From NCBI GenBank assembly GCA_937916355.1, contig CALFTM010000017.1, positions 1 to 37,284 of the forward strand: a DNA stretch of 37,284 bases. Direction: 5' to 3'. Shown here in pieces: positions 25,501 to 33,470 of the stretch. The notes under the pieces were generated by a model. That model was not told the origin of the DNA. It worked only from the letters and a program-made list of their open reading frames with translations, and did no database searches. The stretch's first letter is position 1; every line of letters begins with the position of its first letter. This stretch comes from an uncultured Bacteroidales bacterium. Its GTDB lineage: Bacteria > Bacteroidota > Bacteroidia > Bacteroidales > Paludibacteraceae. A program made the translations under genes and the position numbers.

Positions 25501-26582
25501 AGGGATGTGGAATGCCCAAAGATAAATTGTCTGTCATTTTCGACCGATATACAACCTTACAGAACTACTCTTTGACCAAACAGAGTGGTACTGGTATCGG
25601 ACTCTCCTTGGTGAAAGAGATTGTCGAACTTCATCACGCCTCTATTAACGTAGAAAGTGAGGAAGGAAAAGGTTCTCTCTTTTCAATCACTTTTTTGCAT
25701 GGTAATGAGCATTTCGATGAGAGGGCAGAATTGTCTGCAGAAGAGGAAGTTAAGGAAAATGAAGTAGAGAGCAGTACGCCAGTGGTGGATCAGCAAACCA
25801 TTTTGATAGTGGAGGACAATGATCAGATGAGAGAATTTTTGAAAAATGTCCTTAAAAAGAGATTTGTGGTTTTGGAAGCCCCTAATGGTAAGGTGGGGTA
25901 TGAAATGGCCATCAAGGAGGTGCCAAGTTTTATCTTGACGGATGTTATGATGCCGGAAATGGATGGTATTGAGATGACACGAAATCTGCGCTCAGAAGAG
26001 CGAACTTCTCACATACCAATCATCCTTCTTACTGCCAAAACTGATGTGCAGAGCAAAATAGAGTGTATGAAGATTGGTGCCAATGATTATATCACTAAAC
26101 CTTTCAGCATGGACTATTTGGAGGCCAGAATTAACAATATTTTAGAAGAAAGGGTAAATTGGCAGAAGAAATATAGAGAAGAGTTGTTAAAAAGTTCTAA
26201 ATTTGCAATCTCTGAGACGGAAGAGACTTTGCAGGAGAAGGTTTCTCCTATGCGGTCTGCTGATGATGAGATGATGCGCAAATTTGTGAATATCATTGAG
26301 GCGAATCTCTCCAATGTTGATTTCTCAGTTGAAGATGCTCAGGATGCCCTAAAGGTAAGTCGTTGGCATCTGCTCTCAAAGGTTAAGTCTCTCGTTGGAT
26401 TAACTCCAAACGAGTTTATTAAGGAGACGAGGTTGGCGCACGCTGCCAAGCTGATTGATGAGGGCGAACTGAATATGACGCAGATCGCTTATACGATCGG
26501 AATGACTGATTCGAGGTATTTCAGTCGTTGTTTTAAACAAAAATATGGAGTTACACCAACAGAATATAAAAATCGTAAATAA
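22515..26582 (+). CDS. Hybrid two-component system: propeller sensor, histidine kinase, receiver, AraC-type regulator
   Basis: 1355 residues from GTG 22515, chosen because it gives a complete signal peptide (about 1-24, ending RAFS). Order: a two-component propeller of many repeats (about 30-700, with recurring IWLA/LWVAS units), a Y_Y_Y domain (about 715-795), one membrane span (about 802-825), HisKA with DISHELRTPL (His850), HATPase with NLLSNAFKFT, DEGCGMP and GTGIGLSLV, a receiver with Asp1143 in TDVMMPEMDG, and a C-terminal AraC HTH. This is the Bacteroidota HTCS plan: a periplasmic ligand (often an oligosaccharide) switches on a nearby polysaccharide locus. No SusC/SusD or glycosidase cluster is present here, so its regulon is not obvious. 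Its stop overlaps the terC start. Confidence 0.95.
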   Translation: MKTWFARIICMLFLFVIPAMRAFSQLSTYTRTYTVQDGLAQNSVNGILKGDEGLIWLISKDGLSLFDGYEFRNFKASSEILKRSVSNQFLSLKKDGCGCLWILNDIGQVLRFNPKNEQFELFPSAEENRGLFYFSTSSWTQISPNELWLLGANATGAIRLTMDENCNVVLKRFCEETSSHSGCNVRSVVPDHSGRRWILTDRGVWFLNAQDSVLNEYNIHTARNNSVYSMIETPNELIFSCANGQYHKYDKTHRRFENSCLDTEEDLVEVRLLDDSKCQFVARNGVVFTVSLLDNKVLKKQMEESAENDEEIVFEDTMGVSWMTSQSPGVRKVVSFNESFRLTLCDAEKKCRASDDISAMMEDRERKLWVASKDGSLRIYDKDGQLLGYLNSKGFVQKDFVKFESVSAMMQDHNGTIWLATLHAVVSLKKNSETSYALRFCNPESPQFAPITYQISDILEDSKGHIWLATRGGGLHLMLETENGFRFIHKENLFKDNFPPTVEQSHSLMEDHLGNIWLGSSEGLTLFSSDFEQPEMVRFLFYNTENTNLTNSCIYDIYQDQKDNIWLASYGGGLFKLEGDFVFFQTPNFVSYNRQNSLFPTDLLLDVTEDAYGNLWVLTEESIVRFSPSSNMVESFGQFRGFYSDIFAGRMFVRKYSGELVAATNSGFYTFSPSDISATEYCPDVVFTRFLLFNKEQNIHGEDALFKNSIYNLQEVTLEHNQSVFSVGFSALDYRFPERIQYAYKLEPFETEWNYVGSQRLATYTNLPQGEYRFMVKSTNSEGIWSDNVKELKIVVKPSFWQTGWAYCLYVLLIAIIVGVFIYLYNLRTKIKMEQEVSDSKLHFFTDISHELRTPLTLISAPLENVLENGSLQEEDRAQLEVVRTNANRMLRMMNQILDFRKMQSNKMRLKVQKTKLGAFVASCSSNFLRLAEDRHINFTIKDHTEGATFWIDRDKVDTLMFNLLSNAFKFTGEGKSISVDIRVENGDCVVSVADEGCGMPKDKLSVIFDRYTTLQNYSLTKQSGTGIGLSLVKEIVELHHASINVESEEGKGSLFSITFLHGNEHFDERAELSAEEEVKENEVESSTPVVDQQTILIVEDNDQMREFLKNVLKKRFVVLEAPNGKVGYEMAIKEVPSFILTDVMMPEMDGIEMTRNLRSEERTSHIPIILLTAKTDVQSKIECMKIGANDYITKPFSMDYLEARINNILEERVNWQKKYREELLKSSKFAISETEETLQEKVSPMRSADDEMMRKFVNIIEANLSNVDFSVEDAQDALKVSRWHLLSKVKSLVGLTPNEFIKETRLAHAAKLIDEGELNMTQIAYTIGMTDSRYFSRCFKQKYGVTPTEYKNRK

Positions 26583-27652
26583 TGAATATCTATGACATTG
26601 CCTCGTTTGGAGGATTCTTTTTGATTATCAGTTTTTTGCTGTTTTTGGATTTAGGGTTGTTCCATAAAGATGACCATGTTGTAACGTTTAAGGAGTCTGC
26701 GATATGGACATCCATTTGGGTGGGAGTAGCTTCTTTATTTGGTGTTTTCATCTACTTCTTCGGTGAGTATCTTCATGGCGTGGATTCAGTTGAGGCTTTG
26801 CAGAGCATTGTTTCGCGCAATGCGCATGAGATGGTTGTCGACACTTCGTTGCCGTTGGCGGATTTACTGCAGCAATACCGTAGTCAGCTCACCTTAGAGT
26901 ATTTTTCTGGTTATCTGATAGAGTTTGCTCTTTCTGTGGATAATATCTTCGTGATGATCATGATTTTTGTGAGTTTTGGAATTGATCAGAAATATTACCA
27001 CCGTGTATTGTTCTGGGGTATCTTAGGTGCGGTGGTTCTCCGTTTAGTCTTCATTTTCGTAGGTGCTGCTTTGATTCACAAGTTTGAATGGATTCTTGCG
27101 GTGTTCGGAGTTATCATCATCGTTTCCGGTTTCAAAATGCTATTCCAAAAGGATAAGGAAGAGAAGATTGATACTGAAAATCACTCTGTCGTGAAGTTCG
27201 TTTCTAAATTCTTCCCGCTCTCGAAAGAGGTGGCCGGACATGATTTCTTTGTGAAGAAAGATGGAAAATGGCACATGACAACCCTTTTCCTTGTGCTTTG
27301 TGTGATTGAGTTCTCTGACATCATTTTTGCGGTGGATTCGATACCTACCATCTTTTCTGTGACACAAGATCCTTATATCGTGTTCTTCTCAAATATTTTT
27401 GCGATTATGGGATTGCGTTCGCTCTTCTTTATGATGAACAATGTGATGAATATGTTCAGCCGTTTGAAAACTGGTCTGGGTGTTTTGTTGATGTTCATTG
27501 GTGTGAAGATGTTGCTCCATTTCTTCTGTGGAATTAAGATTGAGACTGCACACTCGTTGATAATTATCATCGCTATAATTGGTGTGAGTATATTGGCTTC
27601 TATTCTTTTCCCGAAGAAAGAGGAGAATGAAGTTGTAGAGGAGAGTAAATAG
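26582..27652 (+). CDS. TerC/Alx-family integral membrane protein
   Basis: 356 residues with about nine membrane segments. TerC hallmarks are the acidic membrane motifs LDLGLFHK (about 22-29), FALSVDNIFV (115-124) and, later, FSDIIFAVDSIPT, which in this family bind or pass metal ions; Alx-type members relate to manganese export, others to tellurium resistance or alkaline response. A soluble insert at about 68-105 (SVEALQSIVSRNAHEM...) is longer than in the basic family. The ATG shares one base with the stop of the upstream sensor gene (TAATG), so translation is likely coupled. The biological link to the sensor is unknown. Confidence 0.88.
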   Translation: MNIYDIASFGGFFLIISFLLFLDLGLFHKDDHVVTFKESAIWTSIWVGVASLFGVFIYFFGEYLHGVDSVEALQSIVSRNAHEMVVDTSLPLADLLQQYRSQLTLEYFSGYLIEFALSVDNIFVMIMIFVSFGIDQKYYHRVLFWGILGAVVLRLVFIFVGAALIHKFEWILAVFGVIIIVSGFKMLFQKDKEEKIDTENHSVVKFVSKFFPLSKEVAGHDFFVKKDGKWHMTTLFLVLCVIEFSDIIFAVDSIPTIFSVTQDPYIVFFSNIFAIMGLRSLFFMMNNVMNMFSRLKTGLGVLLMFIGVKMLLHFFCGIKIETAHSLIIIIAIIGVSILASILFPKKEENEVVEESK

Positions 27653-27678
27653 GAGACGATACCATATAAAGTTTCTCA

Positions 27679-28218
27679 ATGATGAGCAAAATGAGGGTAA
27701 AAGACCGTGATTTCGTTGAATTTATCTCTGCAGAAGAGATGAAGAAGGTGGTCTCACGATTGTCTGACGAAGTGAAACGTGATTTTCAAGGTCGTAGCCC
27801 CCTCTTTTTAGTGACACTTAATGGTGCGTTCATTTTCGCTGCTGATTTCCTTCGCTTGTGGGGGTCGTCTGTTGAGGTTCAGTTCATTCGATACAAGTCT
27901 TATGAGGGAATGTGTTCTTCAGGGAAAATCACACCAATCATGCCTATCGGAGAAGAGGTGGCAGGACGTGATGTGATTATCTTGGAAGATATTGTGGATA
28001 CGGGCAATACAATGTGCGAGTTGTTGCGTGTAGTGAACGAATACCATCCGAATAGCGTCTCATTAGTCTCTTTGTTCTCTAAACCAGAGGTTTTGAACAA
28101 TAAGTTGAAGATTGATTATTTGGGGAAAGAGTTGCCAAATAAGTTTATCGTCGGTTTTGGACTGGATTACGACGGTCATGGAAGAAATCTTCCTGCTGTG
28201 TATGTGGTCGAAGATTAG
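27679..28218 (+). CDS. hpt: Hypoxanthine phosphoribosyltransferase
   Basis: 179 residues, usual length. Type I PRTase features: the PRPP-binding loop EDIVDTGNT at 103-111, a flexible loop with SYEGMCSSGK (74-83), and a C-terminal VGFGLDYDGHGRNLPAVYV that closes the purine site. It makes IMP or GMP from hypoxanthine or guanine with PRPP. Three possible ATG starts lie within five codons; the first (27679) is used. It is 26 nt behind terC and 38 nt ahead of adk, a purine-salvage pairing common in Bacteroidota. Confidence 0.94.
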   Translation: MMSKMRVKDRDFVEFISAEEMKKVVSRLSDEVKRDFQGRSPLFLVTLNGAFIFAADFLRLWGSSVEVQFIRYKSYEGMCSSGKITPIMPIGEEVAGRDVIILEDIVDTGNTMCELLRVVNEYHPNSVSLVSLFSKPEVLNNKLKIDYLGKELPNKFIVGFGLDYDGHGRNLPAVYVVED

Positions 28219-28256
28219 TTGTGTTTTGAAATAATAATCGAATAATAATAAATAAA

Positions 28257-28829
28257 ATGAAGAACGTAGTAATTTTTGGAGCTCCGGGATCTGGTAAGGG
28301 AACTCAGAGCGAGAATATCATCAAGAAGTATGGCTATAAGCATTTTTCTACAGGTGATATTTTGAGAAAGCAAATTGCAGACCAGACTGAGTTGGGTAAA
28401 ATCGCAAAAACTTTCATTGATGAAGGAAAACTTGTGACAGACGAGTTGATCATCAACATGCTTGATGCAGAATTGGAGTCTGCTAAGGGTGCTGAAGGTG
28501 TGATCTTCGATGGTTTCCCTCGTACATACGCTCAAGCAGAGGCTTTGAAGCAAATGTTGAACAAGAGAGGTACTGATGTGGCAGTGATGCTTAACATCCA
28601 AGTAAACGAGGAGGAGTTGATCAACCGCCTTTTGGAGCGCGGAAAAACTTCTGGACGTTCTGACGACAATCTTGAGACTATCACTAAGCGTATCAAGACT
28701 TACAACGAGCAAACTACTCCAGTGATTGACTTCTACAAGAAGGAGGGTACTTGCGTTGATATTCAAGGTGTAGGTTCAATTGATGATATTTTTGCTGCTA
28801 TCTCTAAGGCAATAGATGCAGCAAAGTAA
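28257..28829 (+). CDS. adk: Adenylate kinase (short type)
   Basis: 190 residues. GAPGSGKGTQ (8-17) is the P-loop; FSTGDILRKQI and FDGFPRT are the AMP-binding segments; LLERGKTSGRSDD forms a short lid without a zinc-finger Cys set, as in short-type enzymes. It interconverts ATP + AMP with 2 ADP. Its codon use is notably optimised (for example AAC, CGT, ACT and GGT codons), consistent with high expression. A hairpin terminator follows at 28859-28892. Confidence 0.97.
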   Translation: MKNVVIFGAPGSGKGTQSENIIKKYGYKHFSTGDILRKQIADQTELGKIAKTFIDEGKLVTDELIINMLDAELESAKGAEGVIFDGFPRTYAQAEALKQMLNKRGTDVAVMLNIQVNEEELINRLLERGKTSGRSDDNLETITKRIKTYNEQTTPVIDFYKKEGTCVDIQGVGSIDDIFAAISKAIDAAK

Positions 28830-28858
28830 TTTAAAAATTGCCTTTTCTATTTGGATTG

Positions 28859-28892
28859 AGAAAGGGGTTCTGGAAACGGAGCCCCTTTTGTT
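28859..28892 (+). terminator. Terminator after adk
   Basis: GAAAGGGG (28860-28867) pairs with CCCCTTTT (28882-28889) across a 14-nt loop, then TG and TTT. It lies between adk and the esterase, and argues that the esterase begins at ATG 28906 rather than at the in-frame ATG 28816 inside adk. Confidence 0.65.
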
Positions 28893-28905
28893 TAACTGGA
28901 CAAAA

Positions 28906-29979
28906 ATGAGAATTTATAGTTTTTTCACCGCGATTGTTTTATGTATGTGTGTTTCAGTGAATAGTATGGCGCAAAAGTTTTTTTGTGCAAACCATCAGCA
29001 TATAAGTTATATTGGTCGGGTCTCTCTTTCCGATGATGGCGCTGCTTTCTCTTTCCCGGGGGTGCAAGTGCGAACGGTGTTTTCCGGCACGGAGATTTCA
29101 ATGGTAGCAAAACCTAATAGTGGGTTCTTTATGGTGGAAATTGATAATCAGGCTCCCTATAAAATTGAATGTCCTCAAAAGGATTCTATCTGCAAAATCG
29201 CCGAGAACTTGACGCACGGCGAACATTATCTCACTCTGACGTACGCTATCGAGGGATTGGATCATAATCCAGTTTTTAAAGGTTTTTTGTTACCCGATAA
29301 TGGTTCGCTGACTAAGTGCCAACGTTTGCCGAATCGTAAAATTGAATTTATTGGTAATTCTATCACTTGTGGATATGGAGTGGAAGGGGAGAATGAGAAT
29401 TGCCCATTCGAGTATTCTACAGAGAATCAATATTATGGTTATGCTGCAATCACAGCGAGAGAACTTGACGCTCAATGCTTTGTGGTGGCTCGTTCGGGGA
29501 TTGGTGTCTACCGCAATTACAATGGTAATTTGAAAGGAGACCAGATGACGATGCCTGATGTCTACCCATACACCCAATTTGGGGGTAAGGGTGAAAAATG
29601 GGATTTTGAAAATTATCGCCCGGATGTTGTTTGTATCAACTTGGGAACGAATGATACTTCGACCGAACCGTATGATACGAAGTTGCTCTATAAGAGATAT
29701 AAGAAGTTTTATGAAACGGTACGTTCGCATTATCCTTCGGCTCAGATAGTTTTGTTGTCAGGCCCGATGTTGGCGAAGGAGGGGAAGGCCTTGACGGATT
29801 TGAAAAACACCTTGGATAGGGTAAAGCAGGAGTCGAAGGACACTCGGTTGCACCGGTTTGATTTCACACCGGAGGATGGCAGCATGGGGTATGGTTGTGA
29901 CTATCATCCGTCTTTGAAACGGCAGGCTTATATGGCTGCGGAACTTACAGAGTTTTTGCGTGAATTGATGGCATGGTGA
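28906..29979 (+). CDS. CE2-like SGNH carbohydrate esterase, secreted
   Basis: 357 residues from ATG 28906, with a cleavable signal peptide (about 1-22, VNSMA-Q). An N-terminal jelly-roll domain (about 30-140) precedes an SGNH hydrolase domain: block I FIGNSITCGYG with nucleophile Ser152, SGIGVYRNY, block III LGTNDTS, and block V DYHPS with His334. This two-domain layout is that of carbohydrate esterase family 2, whose members remove acetyl (and some other acyl) groups from xylan or mannan. Block I has GNS rather than GDS, a variant also known in this group. The enzyme is probably periplasmic. It stands alone, not in a polysaccharide cluster, and converges with the permease gene 9 nt away. Confidence 0.85.
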   Translation: MRIYSFFTAIVLCMCVSVNSMAQKFFCANHQHISYIGRVSLSDDGAAFSFPGVQVRTVFSGTEISMVAKPNSGFFMVEIDNQAPYKIECPQKDSICKIAENLTHGEHYLTLTYAIEGLDHNPVFKGFLLPDNGSLTKCQRLPNRKIEFIGNSITCGYGVEGENENCPFEYSTENQYYGYAAITARELDAQCFVVARSGIGVYRNYNGNLKGDQMTMPDVYPYTQFGGKGEKWDFENYRPDVVCINLGTNDTSTEPYDTKLLYKRYKKFYETVRSHYPSAQIVLLSGPMLAKEGKALTDLKNTLDRVKQESKDTRLHRFDFTPEDGSMGYGCDYHPSLKRQAYMAAELTEFLRELMAW

Positions 29980-29988
29980 TGGGTGTTT

Positions 29989-30987
29989 TCACTTCCTCCT
30001 ATGTGGTTTGAAAAAGATCCATAGCACAACGGGTATGCCCAATAGTGCGGTGACTGCGTTGATGGGCAAGACGTAGCCATTGTCGGGAAGTTGTGAAAGA
30101 ATGTCACTCAACAACATTACGCAAGCACCGATAAGTGCGGCGCAAGGTATGACCTGACGATGTAGTGAAGTCCCCAAGAACATTCTGGCTATGTGCGGAA
30201 CGGCTAACCCGACAAACCCGATTGGACCAGTGAAGGCGGTGGTCACTCCCGTTAGAAGTACTGTGGCGAGAATAATTCCCAAACGGTTTTTTCTTATTTC
30301 AACTCCCACGCTTGCTGCAAATTCTTCGCCCATCAAAAAAGCATCGAGTGAGCGTGTCAAAAAAAGTATTATCACCATGCCTGTGATCACGCCAATAGAC
30401 AATACTCCTAATTGAGACCATTTTATCATTGATAGAGAGCCTAATGTCCAATTGACAAAAAGTTTCACTGCGTCGGGGTCGCTGAGGTTTTGCAAAACAC
30501 TCACGAAAGAGTTGGCTGCCGCTCCGACAAGCATTCCTACTACTAAAAGAGAAACGGAGTCCTTAACTTTGAATGATGCTGCTAATATGAGAAAGAAGAG
30601 GAGAAGGGCTCCTGCCATCGCAAAGAACGCACTTCCCCAACGCACCGCTATAGCTGAAAGATGCCACCCAATCAGCGGAGGGAATAACATGAACAGGGCA
30701 ACTCCTAATGTCGCCCCAGAACTGACACCTAATACATAAGGTCCTGCCAAGGGGTTTCGGAAGAAGGTCTGCATCAGTAGTCCTGAAAGTGACAAAGCGA
30801 TGCCTACCCATATTGCCGCAATGGCTTTGGGTAGTCGTATTTCATAGAAAATCTTCTGGGTAAGTGCGTTCCCTTCTCCTATGATGTCGAGGAGGGAGAG
30901 GGAGACGCTGCCCGAAAAAAGGTCTGCAATAAATAGGCAAACCATCAGAACGGAAAAAAAGGTAGTCGTCCAACCGAAACGTTTCAT
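29989..30987 (-). CDS. FecCD/BtuC-family ABC permease
   Basis: 332 residues, about ten membrane segments, with family landmarks RLPKAIAAIWVGIALSLSGLLMQTFFRNPLAGPYVLGVSSGA and, later, GPIGFVGLAVPHIARM. The family moves iron-siderophores, heme or cobalamin across the inner membrane together with a periplasmic binding protein and a cytoplasmic ATPase. It starts 4 nt after the binding-protein gene. No ATPase gene follows: the next gene on the left is the convergent esterase. The ATPase must be encoded elsewhere or be shared. The substrate is not readable. Confidence 0.92.
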   Translation of the reverse strand: MKRFGWTTTFFSVLMVCLFIADLFSGSVSLSLLDIIGEGNALTQKIFYEIRLPKAIAAIWVGIALSLSGLLMQTFFRNPLAGPYVLGVSSGATLGVALFMLFPPLIGWHLSAIAVRWGSAFFAMAGALLLFFLILAASFKVKDSVSLLVVGMLVGAAANSFVSVLQNLSDPDAVKLFVNWTLGSLSMIKWSQLGVLSIGVITGMVIILFLTRSLDAFLMGEEFAASVGVEIRKNRLGIILATVLLTGVTTAFTGPIGFVGLAVPHIARMFLGTSLHRQVIPCAALIGACVMLLSDILSQLPDNGYVLPINAVTALLGIPVVLWIFFKPHRRK

Positions 30988-30991
30988 TTTT

Positions 30992-32128
30992 TCAATCTTC
31001 TTTTAATGTTCCTAAATATTGTGTTTCATATCCTTCAAATAGATGGGGGTGTAAGACTGCTGCCACATCTTTTAAAATTCTGTCGGGGTGAGCTACCGCA
31101 CTCTCGTAAAAATCGGAAATCACCGCAACCGGACGTTTGATGGAGCGTTTGTTGAAATGGTAAATCCTGTTTTTTTGATATGCGGACAAAAGAGAAAGAC
31201 GGTCGTCTAATTCGCTTTTTTTTTCTTGTTGGCAATTCATCCAATACTCTGCATCATGGAATCGATCCAACACCCATTCCAACCCTGTTGTGACGGTTCC
31301 GACCATTGTGTCCGCCATTAGGAAGCGGGCGTTAGCATCCTCGTAAATTGATTTCATATATCCTAATCCTCCGGTAAGATACCATGTTCCTCCAAATTCC
31401 GCTGCGGCAAAGAGGGTGGGGCAAAGAGTGTCTCGTGCTGCTATCGACTTAACTTCCATGTATCGAGCTTCAGTCTCTCTGAATAGGGAATCTGCAACAG
31501 ATAGTTTGTCGTAAAATAGTGCGAAGAATTTTATCCACTCTGCTCGTCCTAATGCACTTCGTTCTCTCCATTCAGTGCAGATGATTGTCGGACAAAGTTC
31601 CAACGAGGAGGCCTCTCTGCGGTCTGATAGAAAAAGCACCTCAGGGTTTGCGACCAGCAATTGCTCCTCATTCACCTGCATGATAGAACCCAATTGGGTG
31701 ATTTCCCCCGTTTCTACCCGATGATAGGTTGAGTCATTGTAAAGATATTCGGCATTGCATAATCCGACGAGGGTGTTCATTTCACCTAATAACACGAGAA
31801 ATTCCAAATATGTGGAACTGTTTAAGGCGCATCTTTTTAGGGGGATTTCTATGCGTGGGTACTCTTCTATGATGTCACATGTTCTGTTTTCTCGCACCAG
31901 AAGAAATGTGTGAGAGACCTCATTCTTCTGTTTCTCTTCTTTAGTTTCATTCACAGAAACTTTATATCCCCAATCAAATTCGCTAATGGAAAAATTTTCG
32001 GCATATTGCAATGGGATAGTTGAAGTGCCAGTCATTGAAAATGATTCGTTGGTCTTGATGTTGTGAGACTCACATGACACAAGAGAAAAACAAAATATTA
32101 AAGCAAAACATTTTAAATATTTTATCAT
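30992..32128 (-). CDS. ABC transporter substrate-binding lipoprotein (BtuF/FecB-like)
   Basis: 378 residues with lipobox SLVSC (Cys19). The body fits class III binding proteins with two lobes joined by a helix: EMNTLVGLCNAEYLYND and TQLGSIMQVNEEQLLVANPEVLFLSDR in the first lobe, KRPVAVISDFYESAVAHPDRILKDVAAVLHPHLF at the end of the second. This Bacteroidota subgroup accompanies FecCD permeases; ligands include iron complexes, heme or corrinoids, undecided here. It is the first gene of a two-gene unit, divergent from a TetR regulator 119 nt away, with a -7 box at 32146-32153. Confidence 0.87.
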   Translation of the reverse strand: MIKYLKCFALIFCFSLVSCESHNIKTNESFSMTGTSTIPLQYAENFSISEFDWGYKVSVNETKEEKQKNEVSHTFLLVRENRTCDIIEEYPRIEIPLKRCALNSSTYLEFLVLLGEMNTLVGLCNAEYLYNDSTYHRVETGEITQLGSIMQVNEEQLLVANPEVLFLSDRREASSLELCPTIICTEWRERSALGRAEWIKFFALFYDKLSVADSLFRETEARYMEVKSIAARDTLCPTLFAAAEFGGTWYLTGGLGYMKSIYEDANARFLMADTMVGTVTTGLEWVLDRFHDAEYWMNCQQEKKSELDDRLSLLSAYQKNRIYHFNKRSIKRPVAVISDFYESAVAHPDRILKDVAAVLHPHLFEGYETQYLGTLKED

Positions 32129-32145
32129 AGATTATTTTTTTTGTG

Positions 32146-32153
32146 CAAATTTA
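32146..32153 (-). promoter_or_regulatory. -7 element of the binding protein-permease promoter
   Basis: The minus strand reads TAAATTTG, 17 nt before ATG 32128, so the leader is very short. A -33 box is not evident. Confidence 0.5.
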
Positions 32154-32215
32154 AAAATTATTTTAAAAATGATTTTTTCTAATAATAAATTTAAACTAAT
32201 TTCGTTCTCGAATTG

Positions 32216-32233
32216 TAATATAACGTAATATTA
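32216..32233. promoter_or_regulatory. Palindromic operator candidate upstream of the TetR gene
   Basis: TAATATAAC-GTAATATTA is an 18-bp palindrome with 8 of 9 base pairs matching, centred on CG and ending 14 nt before ATG 32248. Size and position fit a TetR-type dimer site for self-repression; the divergent uptake operon is within about 90 nt and could share it. Confidence 0.4.
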
Positions 32234-32247
32234 AATGTAAAGACTAT

Positions 32248-32868
32248 ATGGGAAATGTGAAAACCAGATCACAGTTTATTGACGTGGCAAGAAAATTATT
32301 TGCGGAAAGAGGTGTGGAGAACACGACGATGAACGAAATTGCGAAGGTTGCCCAAAAAGGTCGTAGGACGATATATACCTACTTCAAAAGTAAAGATGAT
32401 CTCTATTATGCTGTGATAGAGAGCGAGTTGTTTATGCTCGCACACAAACTCCAGAAGGAGATACAAAAGGATAAAAACCCAGCTGAGAAGTTGTTGAACT
32501 ACATTTACGTCAGAATGGACATCTTTCAGGAGGCGGTGATGAGAAATGGAAACCTTCGGGCAAGTTTCTTCCGCAATATTTATGTCGTTGAAAGAAGTCG
32601 CCACCGTCTTGACATCACCGAAATTAAAATGTTGGAGTCTATTATCATAGAGGGAAACCAACAAGGATTCTTCAATGTGAAAAACCCTCAGTTCGCTGCA
32701 AAAATCATCCACTGCTCTTTAAAAGGTTGCGAAGTTCCTTTTATCAAGGGTGATCTTAGAGCTTTCTCATACCCGGAGAACCGTAAGCATTTTGCGGCAT
32801 TTCTACTTCATGGACTGAAGGAGGGAAAGACAACCTCTAACTCTCCGACAGCCACTATGTTTTTTTAG
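32248..32868 (+). CDS. TetR/AcrR-family transcriptional regulator
   Basis: 206 residues. The N-terminal HTH is textbook TetR: FIDVARKLFAERGVENTTMN followed by EIAKVAQKGRRTIYTYFKSK (about 29-48), where the recognition helix lies near TIYTYF. The rest is a helical ligand-binding domain (about 60-190) whose ligand cannot be predicted. Such proteins usually repress themselves and a divergent operon. The near-perfect palindrome just upstream and the divergent FecCD uptake genes make those the most likely targets, which is inference. Confidence 0.88.
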   Translation: MGNVKTRSQFIDVARKLFAERGVENTTMNEIAKVAQKGRRTIYTYFKSKDDLYYAVIESELFMLAHKLQKEIQKDKNPAEKLLNYIYVRMDIFQEAVMRNGNLRASFFRNIYVVERSRHRLDITEIKMLESIIIEGNQQGFFNVKNPQFAAKIIHCSLKGCEVPFIKGDLRAFSYPENRKHFAAFLLHGLKEGKTTSNSPTATMFF

Positions 32869-33083
32869 GCATTCCCTATAAATTAGGTCGAGGCGTTTTT
32901 GAATGGCATTTTACGGTGATCCCATTTTACTTAGGTCGATTGCATTCTTCAAGGAACGATGCGGGCATCGCGACTGAGTGGACATGTGCAAGATAGGTAA
33001 AAAGAATCCTTTGGCATCCTAAACTGAATTTATGAGCCACAAATATAAAATCGTAATATATAGAGGTTGCCTGTAGAGGTAAT

Positions 33084-33470
33084 TTAGTCTAAATCATCAG
33101 CATAGCCGATTATTTGTCCGCTGACAAGTGTGTCGCTCCAAATGTGTTCTTTGGCGATGTTTATTACCTTGCAATAGCGGATATTCTGAAATTCAGCCTC
33201 TTTTCTCATGTCCGCTAAAAAGGTTTTGGCGGTGTTGTCCTGACTATGCTCGACACCTCGACGAGAGGGTAGTCCCACAAAAACCGTATCCTCTACTACT
33301 GTGGCGTATTCTATATACTGCATCGCAGCAATGTTTTTTGCGAAAACCTGCGCTGGTGTCAATTCCGAACTTGTCACCTCTTTCTCCTTCGCATTTTTAT
33401 CCTTTACAGTGACGTATGCGCAAGAGGCGAAACTTAGAGCCATGCTCATGAAAATAAAGATTTTTCTCAT
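33084..33470 (-). CDS. Small hypothetical lipoprotein
   Basis: 128 residues with lipobox SFASC (Cys17). The mature part is short and polar, including a stretch PAQVFAKNIAAMQYIEYATV that could be helical and WSDTLVSGQIIGYADDLD at the end. I do not recognise the family. A possible envelope protein of the outer membrane. The 215 nt between the TetR stop and this gene's stop show no gene or clear terminator. No TAnnTTTG box is seen just upstream. Confidence 0.6.
   Translation of the reverse strand: MRKIFIFMSMALSFASCAYVTVKDKNAKEKEVTSSELTPAQVFAKNIAAMQYIEYATVVEDTVFVGLPSRRGVEHSQDNTAKTFLADMRKEAEFQNIRYCKVINIAKEHIWSDTLVSGQIIGYADDLD

Noticed and set aside
28816..28905. Start of the esterase at ATG 28816 inside adk
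   Set aside because: A terminator hairpin lies in this stretch and the signal peptide begins at ATG 28906.
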